Source: an uncultured Pelagibacteraceae bacterium (GTDB lineage Bacteria > Pseudomonadota > Alphaproteobacteria > Pelagibacterales > Pelagibacteraceae). Taken from it: a stretch of 53,938 bases of DNA. Positions 39,371 through 47,965 of the stretch are shown piece after piece (within the stretch, counting starts at the first letter, position 1; every line of letters begins with the position of its first letter). The DNA is taken from NCBI GenBank assembly GCA_902574695.1, contig CACGON010000001.1, positions 253,315 through 307,252 on the forward strand. The letters are read 5' to 3'. Both the position numbers and the translations under genes were made by a program. The notes beneath the pieces are model-generated. The model was not told where the DNA came from. It made no database searches and saw only the letters and a list, made by a program, of their open reading frames with translations.

Positions 39371-40491
39371 GTCAATTAAATATTTATCAAAAAATTTATT
39401 TTAATTGGTGGAGAAATATTGATAAAACAATTTTTTTTATAATTATATCCCTTTTTCTCCTCGGTCTCTTTTTTTCATTAGTCTCCACCTCGCTCGTCGC
39501 ATCTGATAGACTAAATACTAATAGTTATCAGTTTTTTTTAAAACATTTTATTTTTATAACAATGGGAATATGTATAGTTTTATTTATTTCATTTCTAAGT
39601 ACAAAAAATTTATTTATATTTTCGAATATTCTTTTTGTAATTTGTTTCATTGCATTATTACTAGTTCCATTCGTTGGAGTTGAGGTAAAGGGATCAAAGA
39701 GATGGATTGATTTATTTTTTTTACCGAGATTTCAACCAATTGAACTCCTTAAACCTTTTGTTGTAGTAACTATTGCATCAATTTTAAGCTTTGAGGGCAA
39801 GGTAAGTTTATATGTTAAATATTTTTTAAGTTTTTTAGTATTATTACCAATAATTATATTGCTCATTTCTCAACCAGACCTTGGCCAAACAATTTTAATA
39901 TTTTTAACATGGCTAGCACTCATTTTTGTTTCAGGTGTTAATCTAATTTTATTTTTCACATTTTTTACTTTTAGCTCTGCTATTTTTCTTTATATAATCT
40001 TTTATATTCCCAAGTTCGAATATATTTTAATTAGAATTACATCTTTTCTACATTCAGGTTCAGGCAATAATTATCAATCCGAAAGAGCCTCGGAAGCTAT
40101 TATTAATGGAGGTTTTTTTGGCAAAGGTATTGGCGAAGGAGTTTTAAAAAATAAAGTTCCAGAAGCTCATACTGATTATATAGTTTCTGTAATATCTGAG
40201 GAATTTGGAGTAATAATGATTTTTTTATTAATATTAATTTTTTTATATCTAATTTTTAAGATTTTTAAAAATATTTCTCTTTTGAACAATAATAAAATAA
40301 AATTAATTTTATTAGGCTTGGCATTTATAATTTTTTTACAATTTTTAATACATGTTGGTGTTAATATAAGAATGTTTCCGACAACTGGAATGACACTTCC
40401 ATTTCTGAGTTATGGTGGATCATCTATTATAGGCACTTCAATACTTTCAGGCATCGTAATTAATTTAACCAAAAAAGATATAATCTCATGA
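39367..40491 (+). CDS. ftsW: FtsW, septal peptidoglycan glycosyltransferase (SEDS family)
   Basis: FtsW polymerises lipid II at the division site with FtsI. The 374-residue protein has about ten membrane segments and SEDS landmarks: GSKRWIDLFFLPRFQPIELLKP (split around the key Glu/Lys), SQPDLGQTILIF, AIINGGFFGKGIGEG, KVPEAHTDYIVSVISEEFG and the late GMTLPFLSYGGSS. Its place between murD and murG identifies FtsW rather than RodA. It overlaps murG by 4 bp. Confidence 0.95.
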   Translation: MSQLNIYQKIYFNWWRNIDKTIFFIIISLFLLGLFFSLVSTSLVASDRLNTNSYQFFLKHFIFITMGICIVLFISFLSTKNLFIFSNILFVICFIALLLVPFVGVEVKGSKRWIDLFFLPRFQPIELLKPFVVVTIASILSFEGKVSLYVKYFLSFLVLLPIIILLISQPDLGQTILIFLTWLALIFVSGVNLILFFTFFTFSSAIFLYIIFYIPKFEYILIRITSFLHSGSGNNYQSERASEAIINGGFFGKGIGEGVLKNKVPEAHTDYIVSVISEEFGVIMIFLLILIFLYLIFKIFKNISLLNNNKIKLILLGLAFIIFLQFLIHVGVNIRMFPTTGMTLPFLSYGGSSIIGTSILSGIVINLTKKDIIS

Positions 40492-41564
40492 AAAGTAAGA
40501 TTTTAATTTCTACTGGTGGATCTGGAGGACACGTCGTTCCTGCCTTAACTTTTTATGAACACTTGAAAGATCATTTCGAGGTATTCTTATCGAGCGATTT
40601 AAGAGGAGCAAAGTTTATAAATAATAATGTTGAAAATCTTACTATTTTAAATGTATTGCCATTAACTAAGAATATTTTTTTGTTACCATGGACATTATCT
40701 ATTTTTTTAATTTCAGTTATTAAATCAGTAGTATTCTTAAAAAAAAATAAAATTGAAATTGTAATTTCAACAGGCGGATATATGTCGCTACCAATTTGTA
40801 TTGGTGCAAAAATTATTAATTGTAAAATTATCTTATTTGAGCCAAATATGGTTTTAGGTAGGGCAAATTTATTATTTTTAAAAAAATGTTCTTTTATATT
40901 TTGTTATTCAAAGGAAATAATTAACTTTCCAGAAAAGCTAAAAATGAAGATAAAAGTAATACCGCCAATTTTAAGGAAAACAATATATTCTAAAAAACAT
41001 GCATATAATAAAAAATTTAGAGGACTAATTAAAATTTTAATTATTGGGGGTAGTCAGGGGGCAGATTTTTTTCAAAATAATTTAAAGGACTCAATTTTTA
41101 GTTTATCAAAAAAATTTAGATTAGAAATAATACATCAAACCAATAAAAAAAATAATAAAAATTTAGAAGAATTTTATCAAAAGAATAAAATTAAATATGA
41201 ATTATTTAATTTTAAAGATGATCTAATGAATTACATGCTTGATGTAAATTTTTGTATTACTCGAGCAGGAGCATCTAGTTTAGCAGAATTGGTTCATGTA
41301 AATTTACCTTTTATCGCTATCCCTTTTCCTTTCGCAAAAGATAATCACCAGTATTATAATGCTTTGTTTTATAAAAATTTAGATTGTTGCTGGATATTAG
41401 AACAAAATAATAATATTACAGAAGATCTTAATAATCTAATTTCTAATTTTATTTCTAATGAGGATGATATTTATAGAAAAGTTAAAGCAATGGAAAAAAT
41501 AAGTTTTGAAAACTCATGGAATAATATAAACCGTAGGTTAATAAGTATAATTAATGAAAATTGA
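40488..41564 (+). CDS. murG: MurG, UDP-GlcNAc:undecaprenyl-PP-MurNAc-pentapeptide transferase
   Basis: MurG adds GlcNAc to lipid I to form lipid II at the cytoplasmic face of the membrane. The 358-residue GT-B protein has the N-terminal glycine-rich loop ISTGGSGGHVVPAL, the second loop STGGYMSLPICIGA, the C-domain start LIIGGSQGADFFQ and the donor-site region CITRAGASSLAELVHVNLPF. It overlaps murC by 11 bp. Confidence 0.96.
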   Translation: MKSKILISTGGSGGHVVPALTFYEHLKDHFEVFLSSDLRGAKFINNNVENLTILNVLPLTKNIFLLPWTLSIFLISVIKSVVFLKKNKIEIVISTGGYMSLPICIGAKIINCKIILFEPNMVLGRANLLFLKKCSFIFCYSKEIINFPEKLKMKIKVIPPILRKTIYSKKHAYNKKFRGLIKILIIGGSQGADFFQNNLKDSIFSLSKKFRLEIIHQTNKKNNKNLEEFYQKNKIKYELFNFKDDLMNYMLDVNFCITRAGASSLAELVHVNLPFIAIPFPFAKDNHQYYNALFYKNLDCCWILEQNNNITEDLNNLISNFISNEDDIYRKVKAMEKISFENSWNNINRRLISIINEN

Positions 41565-42948
41565 CTTAGCAAAATCTGAAATAATCCATTTTGTCGGCAT
41601 CGGTGGAATTGGTATGAGTGGGTTAGCTCTAATAATGCATGGAATGGGATTTAAAGTCCAGGGGTCTGATATTTCATTTAATAAGAATATTGAAAGATTA
41701 AAAAAAAAAAATATTAACATTTATTTAGGCCATAAGAAAAAAAATATTAGTAAAGCAACAGTTTTGGTGATTTCATCAGCAATAAAAAAAAATAATCCAG
41801 AATATTTAGCAAGTAAAAATAAAAATTTACCGATTTATAAAAGAGGCGAAATGCTTGGACATATAGCATCTTTAACAAAAAATATTACTGTAGTTGGATC
41901 TCATGGCAAAACAACAACAACATCGTTAATTGCATCAATATTTTCAAAAACAAAAATTGATCCGACTATCATTAACGGGGGAGTTTTGAACTCACTTAAT
42001 AACTCAGCAAGATTAGGGAGTAGTGATTGGAGTGTATTAGAGTTAGATGAGTCTGACGGTAGCTTTCTTGAAGTTATGCCAACTTACTCAATAATAACAA
42101 ATATAGATAGAGAACACATGGATTATTATAAAACAATTGATAATTTGAAAGAATTATTTAAAAAGTTCCTAGAAAAAGTCCCATCTTTTGGAAAATCTTT
42201 TGTTTGTATTGATGATTTAACAAATAAAGAAATAATTAAAAAACTAAAAAACAAAAACTTTTATACATATGGTTCTGACATAAAATCAAATTTCCAAATT
42301 ATAAATGTAGTTCAAAAAAAAAATTACTCTAAGTTTAATTTGAAAATTGTTGTACCAGGAAAGAAAAAATATTTTATAAAAAATATCATAATACCAATAC
42401 TGGGTATGCATAACATAAGAAATGCGACTGCAGCTATTGCAGTCGCTGTCACTATAGGCGTTTCCTCAAAATTAGCAAAACAAGCTTTGTTTAATTTTAA
42501 AGGAGTACAAAGAAGATTTAATAAAATTTTCACTTTTAAAGGATCGGAATTTTATGATGACTATGCACATCATCCTACAGAAATTAGAGAAGTCTTAAAT
42601 GGTGTCAAAGCAGCATATAATAATAAAAAAATTATTTGCATTTTTCAACCACATAGAATTTCTAGGTTGCGAGACCTAAAAAAAGAATTTTCTTTAGCGT
42701 TTAAAAAAGCTGATCAGGTAATTTTATGCCCTATTTTTGCTGCAGGTGAAAAAATTAAATTAGGGTTTAATTACTACGATTTTGCAAACGATATAGCTAA
42801 AAATTCTAAAGTGGAATTATTCCTTGTTAAGGATAAAGAAAATCTTGCAAACTTTATTAAACAAAACATTCAGGGAAAAAAAATTGTTATTGGAATGGGT
42901 GCTGGATCAATATCTAATTGGATAAGAGATTTACCAAATCTTATATAA
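41554..42948 (+). CDS. murC: UDP-N-acetylmuramate--L-alanine ligase MurC
   Basis: MurC adds L-Ala to UDP-MurNAc, the first peptide-stem step. The 464-residue protein has the N-terminal UDP-binding loop VGIGGIGMSGLALIMHGMG, the ATP loop VVGSHGKTTTTSLIA, ELDESDGSFLE, ITNIDREHMDYY, the YDDYAHHPTEI motif and FQPHRISRLRDL, all MurC-specific. Length is normal. Confidence 0.97.
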   Translation: MKIDLAKSEIIHFVGIGGIGMSGLALIMHGMGFKVQGSDISFNKNIERLKKKNINIYLGHKKKNISKATVLVISSAIKKNNPEYLASKNKNLPIYKRGEMLGHIASLTKNITVVGSHGKTTTTSLIASIFSKTKIDPTIINGGVLNSLNNSARLGSSDWSVLELDESDGSFLEVMPTYSIITNIDREHMDYYKTIDNLKELFKKFLEKVPSFGKSFVCIDDLTNKEIIKKLKNKNFYTYGSDIKSNFQIINVVQKKNYSKFNLKIVVPGKKKYFIKNIIIPILGMHNIRNATAAIAVAVTIGVSSKLAKQALFNFKGVQRRFNKIFTFKGSEFYDDYAHHPTEIREVLNGVKAAYNNKKIICIFQPHRISRLRDLKKEFSLAFKKADQVILCPIFAAGEKIKLGFNYYDFANDIAKNSKVELFLVKDKENLANFIKQNIQGKKIVIGMGAGSISNWIRDLPNLI

Positions 42949-43856
42949 TGGAAACAAATAAACTAGAGAGCTTTTCAAAAGAAATTAATAGTAAATTTGA
43001 ATTAAACTATAATATTAAAAATTTAAATTGGTTTAATATAGGAGGAAATGTAAAAGCATTTTTTAAACCTGATTCATTAAGTGATTTATCATTTTTCCTT
43101 AAAAAATTTGGCAATACAGAAAAAATATTTATTTTAGGCGCAGGTTCAAATATACTTTTTAATGACAAATATTTTGATGGCGTGGTAATTAAATTAGGTA
43201 AGAATTTTAATAAAATTTCTTTACTAAAAAATAATATGATTGTAGCTGGAAGTGCAGTTTTAGATAGCAAATTGTCAAATTTTGCTATGGAAAATAGTAT
43301 AGGTGGATTTGAATTTTTATCCTGTATACCAGGTACAATTGGAGGTGGATTAAAAATTAATTCGGGATGTTTTGGTAAAGAATTTAAGGATATTTTATTA
43401 TCCGTGCAAGTAATAGATAAAAATGGAATGATTCAGACAATACCAGCCTCTAAAATTAAGTTTGGATATCGCAAAAGCCCATTTGATAAAAATTTAATTT
43501 TTCTAAGCGCATCTTTTCAAGGTGAAAAAAAAAGTAAGGATGAGGTTGAAAAATTGATCAAAGAATTAAAAGAAGAAAAAAGTAAAAGACAACCTAGTAG
43601 AATTAAAACTGGTGGAAGTACATTTAAAAACCCAATAAATGAAAGCAATATTAGAGTTTGGGAATTGATTAAAAAATCAATACCAATATCTAAAAGTTTT
43701 GGTGATGCAAAAATTTCTGAAAAACATTGTAATTTCTTCGTAAATACAAAGAATGCTAAGTTTGAAGATATGATAAAACTAATTAAGTATGTAAGAGAAG
43801 GTGTAGAGAAAAAGACTGGTATAAAATTGGAAACAGAGATTGAGATAATTGAATAA
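42948..43856 (+). CDS. murB: UDP-N-acetylenolpyruvoylglucosamine reductase MurB
   Basis: MurB reduces UDP-GlcNAc-enolpyruvate to UDP-MurNAc using NADPH and FAD. With the ATG at 42948 the protein is 302 residues; it shares a TAATG with the murC stop. A TTG ten codons upstream is possible but less likely. Motifs include NWFNIGGNVKAFFKP, ILGAGSNILFND, the FAD-region CIPGTIGGGLKINSGCFG, the catalytic Ser/Gly segment GGSTFKNP and a final Glu-rich strand. It abuts ddl directly. Confidence 0.94.
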   Translation: METNKLESFSKEINSKFELNYNIKNLNWFNIGGNVKAFFKPDSLSDLSFFLKKFGNTEKIFILGAGSNILFNDKYFDGVVIKLGKNFNKISLLKNNMIVAGSAVLDSKLSNFAMENSIGGFEFLSCIPGTIGGGLKINSGCFGKEFKDILLSVQVIDKNGMIQTIPASKIKFGYRKSPFDKNLIFLSASFQGEKKSKDEVEKLIKELKEEKSKRQPSRIKTGGSTFKNPINESNIRVWELIKKSIPISKSFGDAKISEKHCNFFVNTKNAKFEDMIKLIKYVREGVEKKTGIKLETEIEIIE

Positions 43857-44774
43857 ATGAAAAGAATTTTGATTTTGGGAGGAGGAATATCAAAAGAAAG
43901 AGAAATAAGTCTAGATACTGCAAAACAAGTAAATAAAACTCTAAAAAAAAAATTTAAAACTATTATTTGTGAACCAAATCATCAACTGAACAAAAATATT
44001 AAAAGATTTAAACCTAATATAATATTTAATGCTTTACACGGTCGATTTGGGGAGGATGGTTATATTCAATCTGTTTTAGAAAAATTGAAAATTAAATACA
44101 CTCATTCAGGTGTTATTTCTTCATTCTTAGCCATGAATAAAATTCTATCAAAGGAAATTTTTATCAAAAATAATATACCGACCCCAAAATATTTAAAATT
44201 CATTTTTTCAAAAAAAAATATGATTAAGAAAAAAATTGTCAAAAAAATTAATGATAAACTTAAATTTCCGGTAATAATTAAACCAATTAACGAAGGATCA
44301 AGTGTTGACGTTTTTATTTGTACAAAAAAAAATATATTATCTAATTTAAAAAAGCTTGAAAAATATAATGAAATTATTATTGAAAAATATATTGGGGGGA
44401 GAGAAATTCAGGTTGCTATATTAGGTAAAAAAAAATTAGGTGCAATTGAGCTAAGGCCGAAAAGAAAATTTTATGATTATAAAGCAAAATATAGCTCAAG
44501 TGCAAAAACAGAGCACATCATCCCAGTAAATTTAGAAAAAAAATATTTGGATAAAGTTTTAAATTTAGGTTTAAAAGCTCACAAACTCTTAGGATGTAGA
44601 GGTGTAACAAGATCTGATTTTAAATTTTATAAAAATAAATTTTATTTATTAGAGGTAAATACGCAGCCTGGTATGACAAAACTCTCACTCGTTCCTGAAA
44701 TAGCTTTATATAGAAAGATGTCGTTTTTAAATTTATTAGAATGGATTGTTAATGATGCATCTCTTAACAGATAA
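43857..44774 (+). CDS. ddl: D-alanine--D-alanine ligase
   Basis: Ddl makes the D-Ala-D-Ala dipeptide used by MurF. The 305-residue ATP-grasp protein has ILGGGISKEREISL near the N-terminus, NALHGRFGEDGYIQS, the ATP-site strand FPVIIKPINEGSSVDV, and the metal-binding C-terminus FYLLEVNTQPGMTKLSLVPE. It follows murB without a gap. The 3' end overlaps ftsQ by about 23 bp. Confidence 0.95.
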   Translation: MKRILILGGGISKEREISLDTAKQVNKTLKKKFKTIICEPNHQLNKNIKRFKPNIIFNALHGRFGEDGYIQSVLEKLKIKYTHSGVISSFLAMNKILSKEIFIKNNIPTPKYLKFIFSKKNMIKKKIVKKINDKLKFPVIIKPINEGSSVDVFICTKKNILSNLKKLEKYNEIIIEKYIGGREIQVAILGKKKLGAIELRPKRKFYDYKAKYSSSAKTEHIIPVNLEKKYLDKVLNLGLKAHKLLGCRGVTRSDFKFYKNKFYLLEVNTQPGMTKLSLVPEIALYRKMSFLNLLEWIVNDASLNR

Positions 44775-45420
44775 GAAAAAAAAAATAATATTTTATTTAT
44801 TTATATTTATTTTTTTATCGACAATATTTAATTTTAAAATAGTTAAGTCTATTAAGGATTTATTTAAAATTAAGAATATTGAAATAAACAATGAGTTTTA
44901 TTTTGAAGAGTTTGATAATTTATTTGAAAAAAATATTTTTAATTTAAAAAAAGATGATATTTTGAATACAATATTTAAGTTTCCAATATTAGAAAGTTTT
45001 AAAGTTAACAAAATTTATCCAAATAAAATCAACATTATTTTAAAAGAAACAAAACCAATTGCAAAGACCTATATTAATAATGATCTTTTTTATATTGGAG
45101 AAAATAAAAATTTTTTTAAAGGTAAGAAAAATATAGAAAAAATTTTATTAGTGACAGGAATTACAGATAAAAAAACAATAATCTTATTTTTAGAAGATAT
45201 TAAAAAGTCAAATATTAATTATAATTCTATAGAAAAAATAATTTATTTTCCATCAAAAAGATGGGATATAGTATTAAAGGATAAAACAATTTTAAAGTTG
45301 CCAAGTGTTAATACTCATGAAAAAATTAAAATTGCAAAAGTATTGCTTGATAAAAAAGAAATTAGAGGCAAAGTAATTGATCTAAGAATTAACAACAAAG
45401 TTATTCTCACAAATGAATAA
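44752..45420 (+). CDS. ftsQ: FtsQ-like divisome protein
   Basis: FtsQ links early and late division proteins in the periplasm. The protein is about 222 residues from the ATG at 44752; a TTG two codons upstream is also in frame. It has one N-terminal membrane segment (IIFYLFIFIFLSTIFNF), a POTRA-like region (about 35-100, IKNIEINNEFYFEEFDNLF and FPILESFKVNKIYPNKINII) and a C-terminal beta domain. Sequence conservation is low, but topology and the ddl-ftsQ-ftsA order support it. It overlaps the ftsA-like gene by 8 bp. Confidence 0.87.
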   Translation: MMHLLTDKKKKIIFYLFIFIFLSTIFNFKIVKSIKDLFKIKNIEINNEFYFEEFDNLFEKNIFNLKKDDILNTIFKFPILESFKVNKIYPNKINIILKETKPIAKTYINNDLFYIGENKNFFKGKKNIEKILLVTGITDKKTIILFLEDIKKSNINYNSIEKIIYFPSKRWDIVLKDKTILKLPSVNTHEKIKIAKVLLDKKEIRGKVIDLRINNKVILTNE

Positions 45421-46111
45421 CGTAATTTTTTTAAATTTATCACAAAATAAAATCTCAATTATTATTTACGATAGAGATAATCAAAAACAAGTTTTCAATC
45501 AAGATTTTGAGGCGGAAGGTTTATTATCAAATAATCTTATTTTACAAAATAAATTAAATAATATTTTAAAAGAGCAAGTTTTACATATAGAAAATAAGAT
45601 GAATATATCTATTAGCACTATTCATTTAATGATTGATGACCCAAAAATTTTTACTATCAAAATTTCAACAAAAAAAAACTATGAGAAAAATCAAATAAAA
45701 AAAAAAGAAATTGAATATTTAATTCAAGATTTAAAACAACAGATAAGCTTTAGTAGCAAAGATCTTAAAATTTTACATATTGTAGCAGAAAATTTTGTTT
45801 TAGATGGCATACAGACAGAAACTATTCCTATTAACGATTATTGTAATGATTTAGTAATTGAGGTTAAATTTATATGTATAAAAAAACATTTTGTTGAATT
45901 GGTTCAGGATATTTTTAAAAAATATCAAATAGATTTAGAATTAGTAATTAGTACAGAATATGCCCTGTCTCAAACTCCAATTACTAGCAAAGGTTTATTA
46001 GAGGCTGGTTTATGTATTATTAATCGTTCAAATCATAAGGAAGTTTTTATTTTGCCAAAAAAAACGACCAAGTTGGGTTTTTTTGAGAGAATTTTCCATA
46101 TATTTTCATAG
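45413..46111 (+). CDS. Truncated FtsA-like protein (mini-FtsA)
   Basis: The gene sits in the ftsA slot (after ftsQ, before lpxC) but encodes only 232 residues, versus about 400 or more in FtsA. It aligns by eye with FtsA's N-terminal half: a first beta-strand pair (VIFLNLSQNKISIIIYD, 4-20) at the phosphate-1 site, and an SHS2/1C-like region including ILHIVAENFVLDGIQ (120-134) and STEYALSQTP (180-189). Where FtsA has the phosphate-2 motif DIGGGTT, this protein reads INRSNHK (203-209). About 15 residues later it ends in an amphipathic helix (LGFFERIFHIFS), like the FtsA membrane-targeting tail. Subdomains 2A/2B are absent and no remnant lies downstream. Confidence 0.75.
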   Translation: MNNVIFLNLSQNKISIIIYDRDNQKQVFNQDFEAEGLLSNNLILQNKLNNILKEQVLHIENKMNISISTIHLMIDDPKIFTIKISTKKNYEKNQIKKKEIEYLIQDLKQQISFSSKDLKILHIVAENFVLDGIQTETIPINDYCNDLVIEVKFICIKKHFVELVQDIFKKYQIDLELVISTEYALSQTPITSKGLLEAGLCIINRSNHKEVFILPKKTTKLGFFERIFHIFS

Positions 46112-46167
46112 CGGTATTTTATTGTAATATTTGTTGTATTTAAGACACGTCATGAAGGATTTATAAG

Positions 46168-47094
46168 ATGCCGATGTCAATTTTAAACCAAAAGACTCTA
46201 GCTAAACCAATTGAATTTGAGGGGGTCACACTTCATAAAGGGAAACACGCAAAAATGCGAGTCCTTCCATCAATACCAAATTCTGGGATAGTGTTTAAAA
46301 GAACTGATTTAAAAAAAAACAATACTATTAACGCAACTTTTCAAAATGTATCTGATGCAAATTTATGTACTACAATTACAAATGAATATGGGGTTAGCGT
46401 ATCAACAATTGAACACTTAATGGCTGCTCTATATGGCATGAATGTTGATAATGCAACTATCGAAATAGACCAAGACGAGTTACCAATTAAGGATGGATCT
46501 TCAAAATGTTTTGTAGAGGAAATTAAAAAAACTGGCCTAAAAATAAGCGATACACCAATTAAAATTATTAAAATTCAAAACAAAATAAATTATCAAGATG
46601 GAAAAAAAACTATTTCAATTGAACCATCGAAAACTACTCTTGAAATTGATTTTGAAATAAAATTCAATAATTCAAGAATTGGTACACAGAGAAATAAAAT
46701 TAATGTTTTTGAGACAGATCTTGAAGATATATATAATTCAAGAACATTTTGTCTATTTGAAGATGTTGAAAAACTTAAAGAAATGAATTTTGCAAAAGGT
46801 GGATCACTTGAAAATGCAGTTGTTGTTAAAGGTAATGAAGTTTTAAATAAAAGTGGCTTGAGAAATGATAAAGAATTTGTAAATCATAAAATATTGGATT
46901 GCATGGGAGACCTATATTTATCGGGTTATAAAATAATAGGAAAAATTACTTGCTCTCAAGGTGGGCATAAACTTACAAATGAAATGCTTAGAAAAGTATT
47001 TAGTAAAAATGAAAATTTTTCTATATTCGAATTAAAAGAAAAAAATATACCTCATTCGTTTATCAATAAAACTGCGCTTAAATCAATCGCTTAA
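46168..47094 (+). CDS. lpxC: UDP-3-O-acyl-N-acetylglucosamine deacetylase
   Basis: LpxC catalyses the committed step of lipid A synthesis. The 308-residue protein shows the zinc ligands STIEHLMAAL (His of the first motif) and VNHKILDCMGDL (His and Asp), plus the late catalytic His in SQGGHKLTNEML, and the conserved DELPIKDGSSKCF. Length is normal. A 56-bp gap separates it from the ftsA-like gene, the largest gap in the cluster; I see no clear promoter there. Its presence shows the organism makes lipid A. Confidence 0.97.
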   Translation: MPMSILNQKTLAKPIEFEGVTLHKGKHAKMRVLPSIPNSGIVFKRTDLKKNNTINATFQNVSDANLCTTITNEYGVSVSTIEHLMAALYGMNVDNATIEIDQDELPIKDGSSKCFVEEIKKTGLKISDTPIKIIKIQNKINYQDGKKTISIEPSKTTLEIDFEIKFNNSRIGTQRNKINVFETDLEDIYNSRTFCLFEDVEKLKEMNFAKGGSLENAVVVKGNEVLNKSGLRNDKEFVNHKILDCMGDLYLSGYKIIGKITCSQGGHKLTNEMLRKVFSKNENFSIFELKEKNIPHSFINKTALKSIA

Positions 47095-47137
47095 AACCAT
47101 TTCGAATTTTAAGCATTATCTGTTAGAAATTAAAATA

Positions 47138-47965
47138 ATGAATAATCTCATAAAATTATTGGTAGTGTCTATTTTTTTATACTCATGTTCATCAAATGAG
47201 GAGAAAGTATCAGTTATTGGAGATGGGGAATTAGAAGTACAAATGATTGAAGCTTACAAAGAAGGAATGAAAGAATTAGAGAAAGGCGATGTAATTTATG
47301 CAGCAAGAAAATTTAATGAGGCAGAACTTCTTTATCCACAATCTGCATGGGCGTCTAAATCTATATTAATGTCAGCATATGCATATTACTCTCAAAATTA
47401 TTATGAAAGATCTATATCTGAACTAGAAAGATTTATATCTAAATATCCTAATCATAAAAATTCCGATTATGCTTATTTTTTATTAGCCATGAATTATTAT
47501 GAAAATATTGTAGATGAAAAAAAAGATTTAGAACCATTATTATTATCAAAACAAAAATTTGAATATATCGTTAAAAATTATCCAAATACAGATTTTGCAC
47601 AAGATGCAACATATAAAATTGGACTAATTCAAGATGTTTTAGCATCTAAAGAAATTTATATTGGAAAGTATTATTTAAAAAGAAAAAAATGGGTTGCTGC
47701 TATTAATCGATTTAAAACCGTAATATCTGATTATGAAACTACTGTCTATGTAGAGGAAGCACTTCATAGATTGGTAGAAACTTATTATAAAATAGGGCTT
47801 GTTGAAGAGGCCGAAAAATATGCCAATGTCCTTGGATACAATTATCAGTCCAGTGAATGGTACGAACAAAGTTATAAAATTTTTAATAAAGAATATAAAA
47901 CTGCTGAAAATTTGAAGAGGGATAAAAAGTCCGCTTTTCAGAAGTTTAAAAATATCTTTAAATGA
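47138..47965 (+). CDS. bamD: BamD outer-membrane assembly lipoprotein
   Basis: BamD is the essential TPR lipoprotein of the BAM complex that inserts outer-membrane proteins. The 275-residue protein starts with a lipoprotein signal peptide (LLVVSIFLYSCSS; lipobox LYSC with Cys17) and has TPR repeats (YKEGMKELEKGDVIYAARKF; SERFISKYP-like segments; YYLKRKKWVAAINRFKTVI). In many alphaproteobacteria the order is lpxC-bamD-recN-ligA; here ligA follows at once with an ATGA overlap. Confidence 0.93.
   Translation: MNNLIKLLVVSIFLYSCSSNEEKVSVIGDGELEVQMIEAYKEGMKELEKGDVIYAARKFNEAELLYPQSAWASKSILMSAYAYYSQNYYERSISELERFISKYPNHKNSDYAYFLLAMNYYENIVDEKKDLEPLLLSKQKFEYIVKNYPNTDFAQDATYKIGLIQDVLASKEIYIGKYYLKRKKWVAAINRFKTVISDYETTVYVEEALHRLVETYYKIGLVEEAEKYANVLGYNYQSSEWYEQSYKIFNKEYKTAENLKRDKKSAFQKFKNIFK

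Noticed and set aside
42918-42947. TTG start giving MurB ten extra residues
   Set aside because: The ATG at 42948 fits the TAATG overlap with murC and starts nearer the usual MurB N-terminus.
46112-46167. Remnant of the missing FtsA C-terminal half or of ftsZ between the ftsA-like gene and lpxC
   Set aside because: The gap is only 56 bp and shows no similarity to FtsA 2A/2B or FtsZ motifs in any frame.
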